64,000 nucleotides of DNA from VRUE01 sp963729995 (GTDB lineage Bacteria; Actinomycetota; Thermoleophilia; Solirubrobacterales; 70-9): the NCBI GenBank assembly GCA_963729995.1, contig CAVSPF010000003.1, positions 992,001-1,056,000 of the forward strand, given 5' to 3'. The notes beneath the pieces are model-generated. The model saw nothing but the letters and a program-made list of their open reading frames with translations. It had not been told where the DNA came from and made no database searches. A program made the translations under genes and the position numbers. Numbering within the stretch: the first letter of the stretch is position 1; every line of letters starts with the position of its first letter. This document shows positions 32,529-40,623 of this stretch, piece by piece.

Positions 32529-32654
32529 TCAGGGGCGACCGATAAGGACGACGCCCATCACACAGCCGGCAGCAAGAAGGGCCAGCGCTACGTTTTCCCT
32601 ACCTTGCTTGGTCAGGGCGTACTCGATGAAATCGTCAAGGCGATAGCGGACCAT
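32529..32654 (-). CDS. 41-residue single-helix membrane peptide
   Basis: A short open frame (41 residues) starting at ATG 5 bases after AAAGG. The N-terminal half is charged (MVRYRLDDFIEYALTKQGR) and the C-terminal half is one hydrophobic helix (VALALLAAGCVMGVVLIG) ending RP. This looks like a genuine small membrane protein. It fills the otherwise empty 317-base stretch 32436-32752, whose base composition is less GC-rich than its surroundings. No homologue is known to me. Confidence 0.5.
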   Translation of the reverse strand: MVRYRLDDFIEYALTKQGRENVALALLAAGCVMGVVLIGRP

Positions 32655-32752
32655 TGTGCCTTTAGTAACACGTGCTGCCCCAAATCCATGCGGCGGACTC
32701 CCCTGATTTCACCGCTGCGATTCGGCTGAGTCCTGCGTTAATTGCCGCCGAA

Positions 32753-33352
32753 TCAACAGGCGGGCGCTACGCGCGTGAATTCATTCTGGTTGATGAAAGC
32801 GACGTTGGGGAGCTGCTCGGACAGATCGACGTAGAGCTGGGTCTGAGCGCTGTTCTGGTCCGTAGTGACGAGGTGGCCCTCGACGACGTTGTAGCAATTG
32901 ACCGTCCCAGTCTGGACGCCAAGCAGCTGCCAGCTGCCCTGATAGGGACTGTCGAGGCCGGTGAAGCCGTTTGTGAAACGCTCGTAGTAGCGGCCATCGC
33001 TGCAGAAGTTGTAGAGGTCCTCGAATGGCTCATGCTGCGGCGTGTCCGCGGTCCATGGCCGGTCCCAGCCGGAGTTGTGGAACATCGCAAGGAAGCGGGT
33101 CTGCGGATCCGGGCTGGACGGGCTCGGGTTCGTTCCGGACGGGGCATTGCCCGGCGTCTGACCGCCACCCTTCCTCTTGCACTTGACCTTGCCATGGACG
33201 CGGACATTCTTGTAGCCCTTCTTGCACTTCTTCCGTTTCGCGGTTTCGGCGCGGACGGCGCCGGAGTGGGGCATCGCCTCCGCTGTGGGCAGCGCGACCA
33301 TCGCAGCGAGGACGGCCACGAGCACCGCGACAAGTGGTGTGCCGGGGGTCAT
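32753..33352 (-). CDS. secreted protein of unknown function
   Basis: A 199-residue protein with a signal peptide (LVAVLVAVLAAMVALPTAEA). A short Lys/Cys-rich segment (KKCKKGYKNVRVHGKVKCKRK without its last residue) follows, as commonly seen after the signal peptide of thermoleophilic secreted proteins. A Pro/Ser linker and a C-terminal domain with several aromatic residues come next (FHNSGWDRPW, LYNFCSDGRYYERFTNGFTG). The last residues are APAC, with a possible disulfide to another Cys. Function unknown; the base composition is lower in GC than flanking genes. Confidence 0.65.
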   Translation of the reverse strand: MTPGTPLVAVLVAVLAAMVALPTAEAMPHSGAVRAETAKRKKCKKGYKNVRVHGKVKCKRKGGGQTPGNAPSGTNPSPSSPDPQTRFLAMFHNSGWDRPWTADTPQHEPFEDLYNFCSDGRYYERFTNGFTGLDSPYQGSWQLLGVQTGTVNCYNVVEGHLVTTDQNSAQTQLYVDLSEQLPNVAFINQNEFTRVAPAC

Positions 33353-33466
33353 GGCTGCCTATCTTCCGACTCACCTGTGCATCGAGGCTATATCTCCCCA
33401 CCGTGCGGCACAAGCGAAGCGTCCGACTGCAAGTCTCACGGACCTCATGATTTGCAGGGATTGCGA

Positions 33467-33540
33467 TGGGGCGGGAAGGACTCGAACCTTCGACCGACGG
33501 ATTATGAGTCCGCTGCTCTGACCAACTGAGCTACCGCCCC
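33467..33540 (-). tRNA. tRNA-Met (CAT anticodon)
   Basis: A 74-base cloverleaf. The acceptor pairs GGGGCGG with CCGCCCC, the D-arm is GCTCAGTTGGTCAGAGC, the anticodon arm GCGGA-CTCATAA-TCCGT has anticodon CAT, and the T-arm contains GGTTCGAGTCC. No CCA is encoded. The D-loop and absence of a mismatched first acceptor pair fit an elongator tRNA. tRNA-Ile2 with lysidine-modified CAT is the alternative and cannot be ruled out without a database model. Confidence 0.93.
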
Positions 33541-33581
33541 GGGGGTCGAGCCTACCGCGACCGGGAGGGCGTGAAAGGTTG

Positions 33582-33947
33582 CTATGCGCTGAAGAGCTGG
33601 GCGAGGGAGCGCCCGACGTCGGGCGGCTCCTCACTGCCCTCGGCGGCGGCGGCCGCGCCGTCGGACAGCGCTTTGGCTGCATCGGCGATCTGGTGGGAGC
33701 GGCCGCCACGGATGATGCCCGTCCCCTTGGCCTCGGCGAGGTCGGATTCCATCAGGCCCGCGAGCTCGGCAAGGCGCCGCAGGCCGACGGCGCCCGCCGT
33801 TCCCTTCAGCGCGTGGGCTTCGGCCCGCAACGTCTCGAAGTCGTCGGTCTCCGTGGCGAGGCCTGCCGCGATCACGTCGCAGCGCCGGCGGGCCTCCGCG
33901 GCGAAGGACTTCAGCAGCTCGGAATCGGGCGCGGTCTTCTCACTCAT
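33582..33947 (-). CDS. Hpt-domain phosphotransfer protein
   Basis: A 121-residue single-domain histidine phosphotransfer protein. The phosphorylated histidine is His45 in AHALKGTAGAVGL, the classic HxLKG motif, in a four-helix bundle. It would relay phosphate between a hybrid kinase and a response regulator; neither partner is encoded in this window. ATG overlaps the upstream thioredoxin-like gene stop by 4 bases, so the two are coupled. Confidence 0.85.
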   Translation of the reverse strand: MSEKTAPDSELLKSFAAEARRRCDVIAAGLATETDDFETLRAEAHALKGTAGAVGLRRLAELAGLMESDLAEAKGTGIIRGGRSHQIADAAKALSDGAAAAAEGSEEPPDVGRSLAQLFSA

Positions 33948-34993
33948 TCCGTTACCGCCTTCACGATCTGGGTCAGCGCGTCGACGCCGAACGCCCCCTC
34001 GATCTCCGCCCGGATGATCCCGTGGCGGTCGATCGCGAACAGCCACGGTTCGCTCGGCAGGTGGAACGCCTTCACCTGCGGCCTGAGGCCCTTGCTCGGT
34101 TCGTTGTCCCTGTAAATCTCCATGTGGATGAACGCCGCCTTGTTGCCATAAACCTTTTTCACCTGCTCGGCCACGTCGACAACCGGGCCGCAAACCCGAC
34201 TTTGGCAGAACTTGGGGGTCGCAAACAAGAGGACGATGGGCTTCTTCCCGAAAACATCCGCGTAATCGACCTGGTTCTGGGTGTCGGGCGGGACGCGCGT
34301 TGTGATCTTGCTGAGGTCGCCCCCGACCCCTGAAGGGGTTGGCGTGTGGATCAGTGGCGCCCTCTCCCCCACCCGTCGCACCTTGCTGAATTCCCCAACC
34401 ATTACGCTCGGCACCAGCGTCGCGGTCAGTTCCTTGCCCTGCTTGATCAGCGCCGCGATCCGCCACTGACCGTTGCTGGGGAGGTCGACGTTGGTCACGT
34501 AGACGACCGAGGCAGCGTTGGGATCGCTCGTCGTGGTCCTTGCGCGGAAGGCGGGCCTGGTCGCGAGGCTTTCGATCGCCGCTGGAAATGGCCCGATGAC
34601 CGTCGCTTCCGGTGACGTGCTCCCCGCTTCGGCGTTGGCTTCCTTGCCGCCCTTCGCCATCGTCGGTGCCGGCGCCTTGGCGAAGTAAAGGGCGACTTCG
34701 ACATTGGCGATCTGGCTGCGATCTTTGTGGGAAACGTAAAACGGGAAGCGGTTCTCCCCCCTGTAGAAGACCGTCGCCGCCGGGGAGACGATCAGTTCGG
34801 AGGGGCCGTCGGCTGCCTTCATGACCTTGCGGAGGGTCCTGCCCGCGGCGCTTGGGAAGTCACTCTTGGGTGGCGCAGGCTTGCTCGCCGCCTGCCCCAC
34901 GTCGGAGGTCGAGGAACCACCGCCGCAGCCCATGACCAGCGCGGCAGCCGCGAGCAGGCAGAGGACGGCAGTTGTGGCTCGGAGCGGGGACAT
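33944..34993 (-). CDS. lipoprotein with thioredoxin-like domain
   Basis: A 349-residue exported protein. The N-terminal signal ends at a lipobox-like VMGC with Cys23. The middle beta-rich domain (about 60-200) has no clear family. The C-terminal thioredoxin-like fold (about 245-349) holds PKFCQSRVCGP with Cys263 and Cys268 spaced by four residues, wider than the normal CxxC. LLFATPKFC and AAFIHMEIYRDNE match peroxiredoxin/TlpA-like strands. It may be an extracytoplasmic disulfide or redox-sensing protein. The downstream Hpt protein suggests a signalling tie, which is inference only. Confidence 0.78.
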   Translation of the reverse strand: MSPLRATTAVLCLLAAAALVMGCGGGSSTSDVGQAASKPAPPKSDFPSAAGRTLRKVMKAADGPSELIVSPAATVFYRGENRFPFYVSHKDRSQIANVEVALYFAKAPAPTMAKGGKEANAEAGSTSPEATVIGPFPAAIESLATRPAFRARTTTSDPNAASVVYVTNVDLPSNGQWRIAALIKQGKELTATLVPSVMVGEFSKVRRVGERAPLIHTPTPSGVGGDLSKITTRVPPDTQNQVDYADVFGKKPIVLLFATPKFCQSRVCGPVVDVAEQVKKVYGNKAAFIHMEIYRDNEPSKGLRPQVKAFHLPSEPWLFAIDRHGIIRAEIEGAFGVDALTQIVKAVTE

Positions 34994-35100
34994 CCAGAGG
35001 CAGCCATGTTATTCGGGCAAATGCGAGCGCATCCGCAGGCACCGCGTCCCGGTGGCATATAGGGTGCGCCCGACTGACGGTGAGCACGAGGGAGAGCAAG

Positions 35101-35832
35101 TTGGCGCAGAGGGCTGCATTGATCACGGGGGGTTCAAGCGGAATCGGGCTGGCGATTGCCCACACGCTCGGGGAAGAGGGCTACGCGCTGACCATCTCGG
35201 CGCGACGCCCCGACAAGCTGGAGAGCGCCGTCGAGGGCCTGCGCAACGAGGGTCTCGATGTGCTGAGCGCCCCCGCCAACATGACCGACGAGGAGGACGT
35301 GGTCGGCGTCTTCGCCAAGCACCGTGAGGCATACGGCCGCCTTGACGTTCTCGTCAACAACGCCGGGGTCGGCATCGGCGCCCCGATGGGCGAGATCGAG
35401 ACCAAACACCTGGACATGCAGCTTGCGGTCAACCTCCGGGCCCTGATCATCGGCACCCGCGAGGGGCTTCCGATGCTGCGCGAGGCGGGCGCCGAGCACG
35501 GCAAGGCGCTGATCCTCAACATGGCCTCGATCGCCGGAAAAGGCGGGCAGGCATGGCTCTCGGTCTACGCGGCGACCAAGGCGGCGGTGATCAACTTCAC
35601 CCAGTCGACGCACCGCGAGGTCGGCGGCGCCGGCATCCAGTGCACCGCGCTGGCGCCTGGCTTCGTCGACACGCCAATGACCGAGTTCGCGAAGGGACAG
35701 GTGCCAGGCGAGCAGATGATCCGGCCGGAGGACCTCGGTGAGGCGGTGCGCTTCCTGCTGCGCACCTCAGCGAATTGTCATGTCCCAGAGATTGTCTTCA
35801 CACGGCCCGGTGAGGGCCTCGACACCCCCTGA
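35101..35832 (+). CDS. short-chain dehydrogenase/reductase
   Basis: A 243-residue classical SDR. The NAD(P) loop is TGGSSGIG (9-16), NNAG at 86-89, and the catalytic Ser143, Tyr156 and Lys160 (YAATK) are all present. Arg35-Arg36 after the second strand (SARRPDKL) favours NADPH. The TTG at 35101 sits 5 bases after GAGGGAGAG and is preferred to upstream codons. The substrate is unknown. It is divergent from the thioredoxin-like lipoprotein gene. Confidence 0.9.
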   Translation: MAQRAALITGGSSGIGLAIAHTLGEEGYALTISARRPDKLESAVEGLRNEGLDVLSAPANMTDEEDVVGVFAKHREAYGRLDVLVNNAGVGIGAPMGEIETKHLDMQLAVNLRALIIGTREGLPMLREAGAEHGKALILNMASIAGKGGQAWLSVYAATKAAVINFTQSTHREVGGAGIQCTALAPGFVDTPMTEFAKGQVPGEQMIRPEDLGEAVRFLLRTSANCHVPEIVFTRPGEGLDTP

Positions 35833-35845
35833 CGGGTCATCGCCG

Positions 35846-37039
35846 TTGCGAATCCTCGTCGCCGCCTTTGGCGACCCCGGTCATGTGTTCCCGGCGATCG
35901 CGCTGGGGCGGGCGCTGGCCGACCGCGGGCACGAGGTCGTCGTCGAGACCTGGGAGGAGCGGCGGGCGGCGGTCGAGGGCGCCGGGCTCGGCTTCACCGC
36001 GGCCGAGGAATACAGGATGTTCCCCCCGCCCGATCCCGAATCCTCCGACGGCGCCCACGCGGCCGAGGCGGCGCGGGCGCTCCTTCCCCTTCTGAAGGAG
36101 ATGGGCCCCGACGCCGTGGTCAGCGACATCCTGACCCTGGCGCCGGCCCTTGCCGCTGAGCGGGCGGGAATCCCGTTGGCAACGCTGATTCCCCACATCT
36201 ATCCCGTGGTCGAGCCCGGCCTGCCCTTCTTTGCGGTGGGCCTGCAGCCACCACGCACGCCGCTCGGCCGGCGCATCTGGCGGGCTGGGACCAGGGCACT
36301 GAACATCGGGCTCGAGCACGGGCGGCGCGACCTCAACCTGCAGCGGGAACGGCTGGAGCTGGCCCCGACCGACAGATTCCACGGGGGAATCAGCCCCGAC
36401 CTGGCTCTGATCGCCACGTTCCCCCAGCTCGAGTACCCGCGGCGCTGGCCAGCCGGCGTCGAGGTGACCGGGCCGATGACATTCGAGCTGCCCCACGCCG
36501 ACATCGAGCTGCCGCCGGGCGACAGGCCGCTCGTGCTCGTCGCGCCCAGCACCGCCCACGACTCCCACAATCAACTGGTCCGCACAGCGCTCACGGCGCT
36601 GGCGGAGGAGCCGCTGCGGGTTGTCGCCACAACGAACCGCGTGGTGCCGCAGCGGCCGATCGAGGTCCCGGACAACGCCGTCCTCGTCGATTGGCTCAGC
36701 TACAGCCAGGTGATGCCGGCCGCCTCGCTGGTGATCTCGCACGGGGGCCACGGCACGGTCGCCCGCGCCCTCGGGGCCGGCACGCCGGTTCTGGTCAGCC
36801 CCTTCACCGGGGACATGAGCGAGACGGCGATGCGTGTGGCCTGGGCCAAGGTCGGCCTCTCGTTGCCCTGGCGCCTATGCCGGCCGGCGCCGCTGCGCTG
36901 GGCCGCTCACCGCATCCTCGCCGACCCCTCCTTCACCGACCGCGCCGCCGCGCTCGCCGCCTGGTCCCGCCAGCACGACGGCGCCGCCCGCGGCGCCGAG
37001 CTGGTCGAGCGGCTGGCGCGCAGCCGCACCCGCACCTGA
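35846..37039 (+). CDS. UDP-glycosyltransferase-like (GT1) protein
   Basis: A 397-residue GT-B fold enzyme of the MGT/UGT class that glycosylates small molecules. ILVAAFGDPGHVFPAIALGRALADR is represented at the N-terminus by its first twenty residues, and the C-terminal sugar-nucleotide motif reads ISHGGHGTVARALGAGTP. The TTG start at 35846 (LRILVAAFG) fits the family N-terminus; ribosome-binding support is weak and a GTG 12 codons upstream is possible. It follows the SDR gene by 13 bases, so the two may form a tailoring pair. Substrate unknown. Confidence 0.88.
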   Translation: MRILVAAFGDPGHVFPAIALGRALADRGHEVVVETWEERRAAVEGAGLGFTAAEEYRMFPPPDPESSDGAHAAEAARALLPLLKEMGPDAVVSDILTLAPALAAERAGIPLATLIPHIYPVVEPGLPFFAVGLQPPRTPLGRRIWRAGTRALNIGLEHGRRDLNLQRERLELAPTDRFHGGISPDLALIATFPQLEYPRRWPAGVEVTGPMTFELPHADIELPPGDRPLVLVAPSTAHDSHNQLVRTALTALAEEPLRVVATTNRVVPQRPIEVPDNAVLVDWLSYSQVMPAASLVISHGGHGTVARALGAGTPVLVSPFTGDMSETAMRVAWAKVGLSLPWRLCRPAPLRWAAHRILADPSFTDRAAALAAWSRQHDGAARGAELVERLARSRTRT

Positions 37040-37043
37040 GAAG

Positions 37044-37116
37044 CTCCGGGGGTGGGACTCGAACCCACAACCCTTCGGTTAACGGCCGAATGCTCTTCCA
37101 ATTGAGCTACCCCGGA
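37044..37116 (-). tRNA. tRNA-Asn (GTT anticodon)
   Basis: A 73-base cloverleaf. The acceptor TCCGGGG pairs with CCCCGGA, the D-arm is GCTCAATTGGAAGAGC, the anticodon arm TTCGG-CCGTTAA-CCGAA reads GTT, and the T-arm contains GGTTCGAGTCC. CCA is not encoded. The 3' end lies 5 bases from the stop of the convergent glycosyltransferase gene, and the 5' end is joined to the HNH gene by a palindrome. Confidence 0.95.
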
Positions 37117-37136
37117 TTAGCACGCCGTGCTAATCC
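37114..37136. repeat. 23-base palindrome joining tRNA-Asn to the HNH gene
   Basis: GGATTAGCACG and CGTGCTAATCC are 11-base perfect arms around a single central base. The palindrome starts in the first three bases of tRNA-Asn and ends within the last codons of the HNH gene, covering its TAG stop. It may be a processing hairpin between the HNH mRNA and the tRNA, or the scar of an insertion next to the tRNA. Confidence 0.7.
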
Positions 37137-37735
37137 GAATTGCCACATCGGATCGGCATCGACCGACCGGACTTTACCGGTAGCTCGACGGCACCTGCCT
37201 CAACCTCGGCGTGGCAGTTGGCACATAGGAGGACGCACTTCGAAGCCTCCTCCCGCAACTTCGCGATGGAACGAGTGATTCCACGAACGCCCAGGCCGAA
37301 CGATTTGGTCGAGGGCTCGACATGGTGGAATTGAAGCGCGGCGGTGTGCTTTGAATAGCCACACAAAAGGCACTCGCCGCCCGCCTCCGCTACAAGGATC
37401 TCCTTTACCTTTCTTCTCCTCCGCGCTACGGCCTCGGACCGGCACTTTGCGCAGCGAAGACGGGGCTCGGAGCCGACAGCCACAAACCTCGTCAGCCCAT
37501 GCCTCCGACATTCGAACTGGGTGTCCTGCTTCCCGGTTCGCCGCATGGCCGCGAGCGCCGCTCGCCTTTTCGCTCCTCGGGTCTGGAGCCCGTACCGCCT
37601 CAGCCATTTTCTGGCCGTAGAGTCGCTGACTCCGACGCGTTGGGCAATATTCTCGATCGTCAGACCTTGGGCGACCAACGGCTCCAGTTGCTCCTTCGTC
37701 AAACCACAAGGCCGTCTTGTATCCCCTGCTGCCAT
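37130..37735 (-). CDS. HNH endonuclease with N-terminal helix-turn-helix
   Basis: A 201-residue protein. A helix-turn-helix lies at about 13-48 (IENIAQRVGVSDSTARKWLR), a zinc knuckle includes Cys76, Cys95 and Cys98, and the HNH/treble-clef nuclease core is Cys122-x2-Cys125, His137-His138 and CANCH at 171-175 (Asn173, His175). Such HNH proteins are free-standing homing-type or mobile-element nucleases. The coding DNA is visibly less GC-rich than its neighbours. A perfect SOS-box palindrome lies 35 bases upstream of the start and a tRNA gene follows, both pointing to a damage-induced, recently acquired gene. The target is unknown. Confidence 0.88.
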   Translation of the reverse strand: MAAGDTRRPCGLTKEQLEPLVAQGLTIENIAQRVGVSDSTARKWLRRYGLQTRGAKRRAALAAMRRTGKQDTQFECRRHGLTRFVAVGSEPRLRCAKCRSEAVARRRRKVKEILVAEAGGECLLCGYSKHTAALQFHHVEPSTKSFGLGVRGITRSIAKLREEASKCVLLCANCHAEVEAGAVELPVKSGRSMPIRCGNSD

Positions 37736-37769
37736 CGGGAGATCCTGCCGATCGAGTCGGACGGAAAAT

Positions 37770-37783
37770 CGAACATATGTTCG
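37770..37783 (-). promoter_or_regulatory. SOS box (LexA operator) upstream of the HNH gene
   Basis: CGAACATATGTTCG is a perfect 14-base palindrome and matches the CGAAC-N4-GTTCG LexA operator known from mycobacteria and other Gram-positives. It lies 35 bases upstream of the HNH start codon in the 76-base gap to dnaG. It predicts repression by LexA and induction by DNA damage. lexA itself is outside this window. Confidence 0.75.
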
Positions 37784-37811
37784 GTGGGGGATACGTGGAG
37801 CAGTGCCCGGA

Positions 37812-39596
37812 TCAGCTGCTGACGGGCTCGGTGTGGGCGATGCGTTCGACCACGGCAGCGCGCTCGCGGCTGAGGGCGGCGCGGCGCTCGTAGTTGGCCT
37901 CTTCCCCCGCTTTGGCGATCTCGGCCTCGAGGCGGCGCTGCTCGAGGAGGAGGAAGTTGAGCTCCATCGCGTCGGCGGCGGCGGGCTCGTCGCGCGAGAG
38001 GATGACCAGCTCGGCGACCAGGCCGGCGAGCTCGTCATCGCCCTGGGGAAGGCTCAACGTCTGGTCGTCGAGATGCTCGCGCAGCCATGCGGCGGTGCGG
38101 GCGCCGCTCGCCGACAGGTGCTCATCGGTGAGACGCCCGAGGTACTCCCGCCCCTCGGCCGGCAACGCAATGCACATCGCCAGCAGGGCTCGCTCCCGGC
38201 GCTCGCGCGAGGTGAGCGCGGCGCCGCCTCGCCGCTGCGCGGCGCCTGGTGAGCCACCACCGGGGCGCCGCTGTTCCGCAGAGCCCCCATCCGGTGGCCG
38301 CGCCGCCGTGACGCGACCCATCACGAGTGCCGGCTCCAGGTCGAGTCGCTCGGCGATCTGCCGGACCAGATCGTCGCGGCTCGCGCTCTCTCCCATCCCA
38401 GCCAGAATCGGCGCCGCCTCGCTCAGGGCCCGGTCTCGCTCGGCGGGCGATGACGTGTCGGCCCGGCCCAGGACCAGCCCAACCTGGAACGCCGGCAGGT
38501 CCACCGCCCCCTCAACCAGGACCCGGAGCCGCTCGGCGCCAGCCTCCTCGGCCACCATCTCCGCGGGGTCCTCGCCGGCGGGCATCGCCGCGACCCGCAA
38601 CCGCATCTTCCGCCCGGCGGCAACCCGCTGCGCCCGCAGCATCGCCTCCTGGCCCGCCGAGTCCGCATCGAGCGCCAGCACCACCTCGTCCACCATCCCC
38701 GACAGCGCCGCCACCTGCTCGCCGGTGATCGCCGTCCCCATCACACCGACCGCTTCCCCAAGCCCAGCCTGGTGAAGCGCCAGCACGTCGGTGTAGCCCT
38801 CCACCACCACGGCCCGACCTGCCCTGGCGATTGCCTCCTTGGCCAGATCGATCCCGTAGAGCATCTGACTCTTGTGGAAGAAGTCGGTCTCCGCGGTGTT
38901 GACGTACTTGGCTCCCTGGTCGGAGCGCATCGCCCGGCCGCCGAAGCCGAGGGTGCGGCCGCGGCGGTCGCGGATCGGGAACATGATCCGGGAGCGAAAG
39001 CGGTCGTACTCGCCTCCCCCTCGCCCCCGTTGCACCAACCCCACCGCGCGCAGCTCCTCCACGCTGAAGCCCGCCCGCTGTCCCCGCAGCAGCACCTTGT
39101 CCCAGGCGCTGGGCGCATAGCCGACGCCGAATGCGCGCAGCACGTCCTCCCCCAGACCGCGGCCCTCCAAATACTCGCGGGCCCTGCCGGCCTCACTCGA
39201 GTCCCAGAGGTAGCTGGCGTAGAAGGCGGCGGTTCGTTCGAGCAGCTCGCCGAGGCGCCGGCGCCGCTGCCGCCTCGCCTCCGCCTGCGGGTCGTCCCGC
39301 TCATGCTCCAGCTCCACCCCGTAGCGGTCCGCCAGCAGTTCCACCGCCTCTGCAAAGCCCAATCCCTCCTTCTCCTCGACGAACTTGATCGTGTCGCCGC
39401 CCACGCCGCAGCCGAAACAGTGGTAGAGCTTGTCCTGGGCGTCGACCGAGAACGACGGCGTCCGCTCCTCGTGGAAGGGGCAGAGGCCAACCCAGCGCGC
39501 ACCCTGGCGGCGCAGGTCGGTGTGGGCGGAGATCACCTCGACGATGTCCGCCGCCTGCTTGACCCGCTCCAGGCTCTCGGCAGAGATCAGCGCCAT
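37812..39596 (-). CDS. dnaG: DNA primase DnaG
   Basis: A 594-residue primase. The N-terminal CHC2 zinc finger uses Cys39, His42, Cys60 and Cys63 (CPFHEERTPSF, YHCFGCG). The catalytic core follows with ERYGV-like RYGVELEHER and the TOPRIM block VVEGYTDVLAL, then LALDADSAGQEA with the metal-binding acidic residues. The C-terminal part (about 430-594) would bind the DnaB helicase. It begins within the dgt stop (1-base overlap), the actinobacterial dgt-dnaG pairing. Confidence 0.96.
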   Translation of the reverse strand: MALISAESLERVKQAADIVEVISAHTDLRRQGARWVGLCPFHEERTPSFSVDAQDKLYHCFGCGVGGDTIKFVEEKEGLGFAEAVELLADRYGVELEHERDDPQAEARRQRRRRLGELLERTAAFYASYLWDSSEAGRAREYLEGRGLGEDVLRAFGVGYAPSAWDKVLLRGQRAGFSVEELRAVGLVQRGRGGGEYDRFRSRIMFPIRDRRGRTLGFGGRAMRSDQGAKYVNTAETDFFHKSQMLYGIDLAKEAIARAGRAVVVEGYTDVLALHQAGLGEAVGVMGTAITGEQVAALSGMVDEVVLALDADSAGQEAMLRAQRVAAGRKMRLRVAAMPAGEDPAEMVAEEAGAERLRVLVEGAVDLPAFQVGLVLGRADTSSPAERDRALSEAAPILAGMGESASRDDLVRQIAERLDLEPALVMGRVTAARPPDGGSAEQRRPGGGSPGAAQRRGGAALTSRERRERALLAMCIALPAEGREYLGRLTDEHLSASGARTAAWLREHLDDQTLSLPQGDDELAGLVAELVILSRDEPAAADAMELNFLLLEQRRLEAEIAKAGEEANYERRAALSRERAAVVERIAHTEPVSS

Positions 39597-40606
39597 CAGA
39601 ATTTCGCCGCCTCCGGGACCGTCAGCTCGGTGAACGTGGCGATGCAGTAGCGGTCGGTCATCCCGGCGATGTAATCGGCGACGCGCTGGCAGTCGCTCGC
39701 CCCCGGCTCGCCCTCCGGCACCTCCTCGGGATGCTCCATGCAGTGGTCGAAGAGGCCGTGCAGGGTGCGGTGGACCCGCTCGTGCTCGCGCTGTGCCGTG
39801 TCACCGAGATAGACCCGGTCGAACATGAACTTGCGCAGGCGCAGCATCGCTCCACCCACCTCGCTGCTCTGCGCGATGTCCCCGGCCTCGGCCGAGCAGG
39901 CAACGATGTCACGCACGAGCGTGTCGATCCGCTTCGACCCGGTCGGCCCGAGCAGCTCGATCTCCGCGGCCGGCAGGTCATCCTGGCGCAGGATCCCCGC
40001 CCGCAGCGCATCGTCGATGTCGTGGTTGATGTAGGCCACTCGGTCGACGAGCTTCACGATCCGACCCTCCAGGGTCGCCGGCTTGTCGGCGCCGGTGTGG
40101 TTGAGGATTCCGTCACGGACCTGCTCGGTCAGGTTGAGCCCCTGACCCTCGCGCTCCAGCACGTCCACCACCCGCAGCGAATGGACGTTGTGCTTGAAGC
40201 CGGCGCCACAGCGCTCGCGCAGCGCCGCGTCAAGCGCCTCCTCGCCGGTGTGCCCGAACGGCGGATGGCCGAGGTCGTGACCGAGACCGATTGCCTCGGT
40301 CAGGTCCTCGTTGAGGCCGAGCGCCCTCGCCACGGTGCGGGCGATCCCGCAGGCCTCCAACGTGTGGGTCAGGCGGGTGCGGTAATGGTCGCCTTCGGGC
40401 GCGATGAAGACCTGCGTCTTGTGCTTGAGGCGGCGGAACGCCTTCGAGTGGACGATCCGGTCGCGGTCGCGCTGGAAGGGAGTGCGCAGCGGGCTGTCGG
40501 GCTCCTCCACGCGCCGGCGCGCCGGGTAGGACGGCGTCGCCACAGCGGAGAGGAACTCAGCCTCCCAGGCTCGAACACGGTCCTCGAGGGTGACAGCGGC
40601 CTCCAC
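39596..40606 (-). CDS. dgt: deoxyguanosinetriphosphate triphosphohydrolase (dGTPase)
   Basis: A 336-residue HD-superfamily dNTPase. RRLKHKTQVF, then RLTHTLE with His81, and HDLGHPPFGHTGEEAL with the metal pair His110-Asp111 mark the family. It cleaves dGTP (or other dNTPs) to nucleoside and triphosphate, limiting the dNTP pool. GTG at 40606 is used because the longer frame reads back through recO antisense-like sequence. It shares its stop base with the dnaG start. Confidence 0.94.
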   Translation of the reverse strand: MEAAVTLEDRVRAWEAEFLSAVATPSYPARRRVEEPDSPLRTPFQRDRDRIVHSKAFRRLKHKTQVFIAPEGDHYRTRLTHTLEACGIARTVARALGLNEDLTEAIGLGHDLGHPPFGHTGEEALDAALRERCGAGFKHNVHSLRVVDVLEREGQGLNLTEQVRDGILNHTGADKPATLEGRIVKLVDRVAYINHDIDDALRAGILRQDDLPAAEIELLGPTGSKRIDTLVRDIVACSAEAGDIAQSSEVGGAMLRLRKFMFDRVYLGDTAQREHERVHRTLHGLFDHCMEHPEEVPEGEPGASDCQRVADYIAGMTDRYCIATFTELTVPEAAKF

Positions 40607-40623
40607 GCCTTCGATCCTAGCCC

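Noticed and set aside
35837..36751. 304-residue minus-strand frame inside the glycosyltransferase gene
   Set aside because: Shadow frame; the plus-strand frame carries the GT1 motif HGGHGT.
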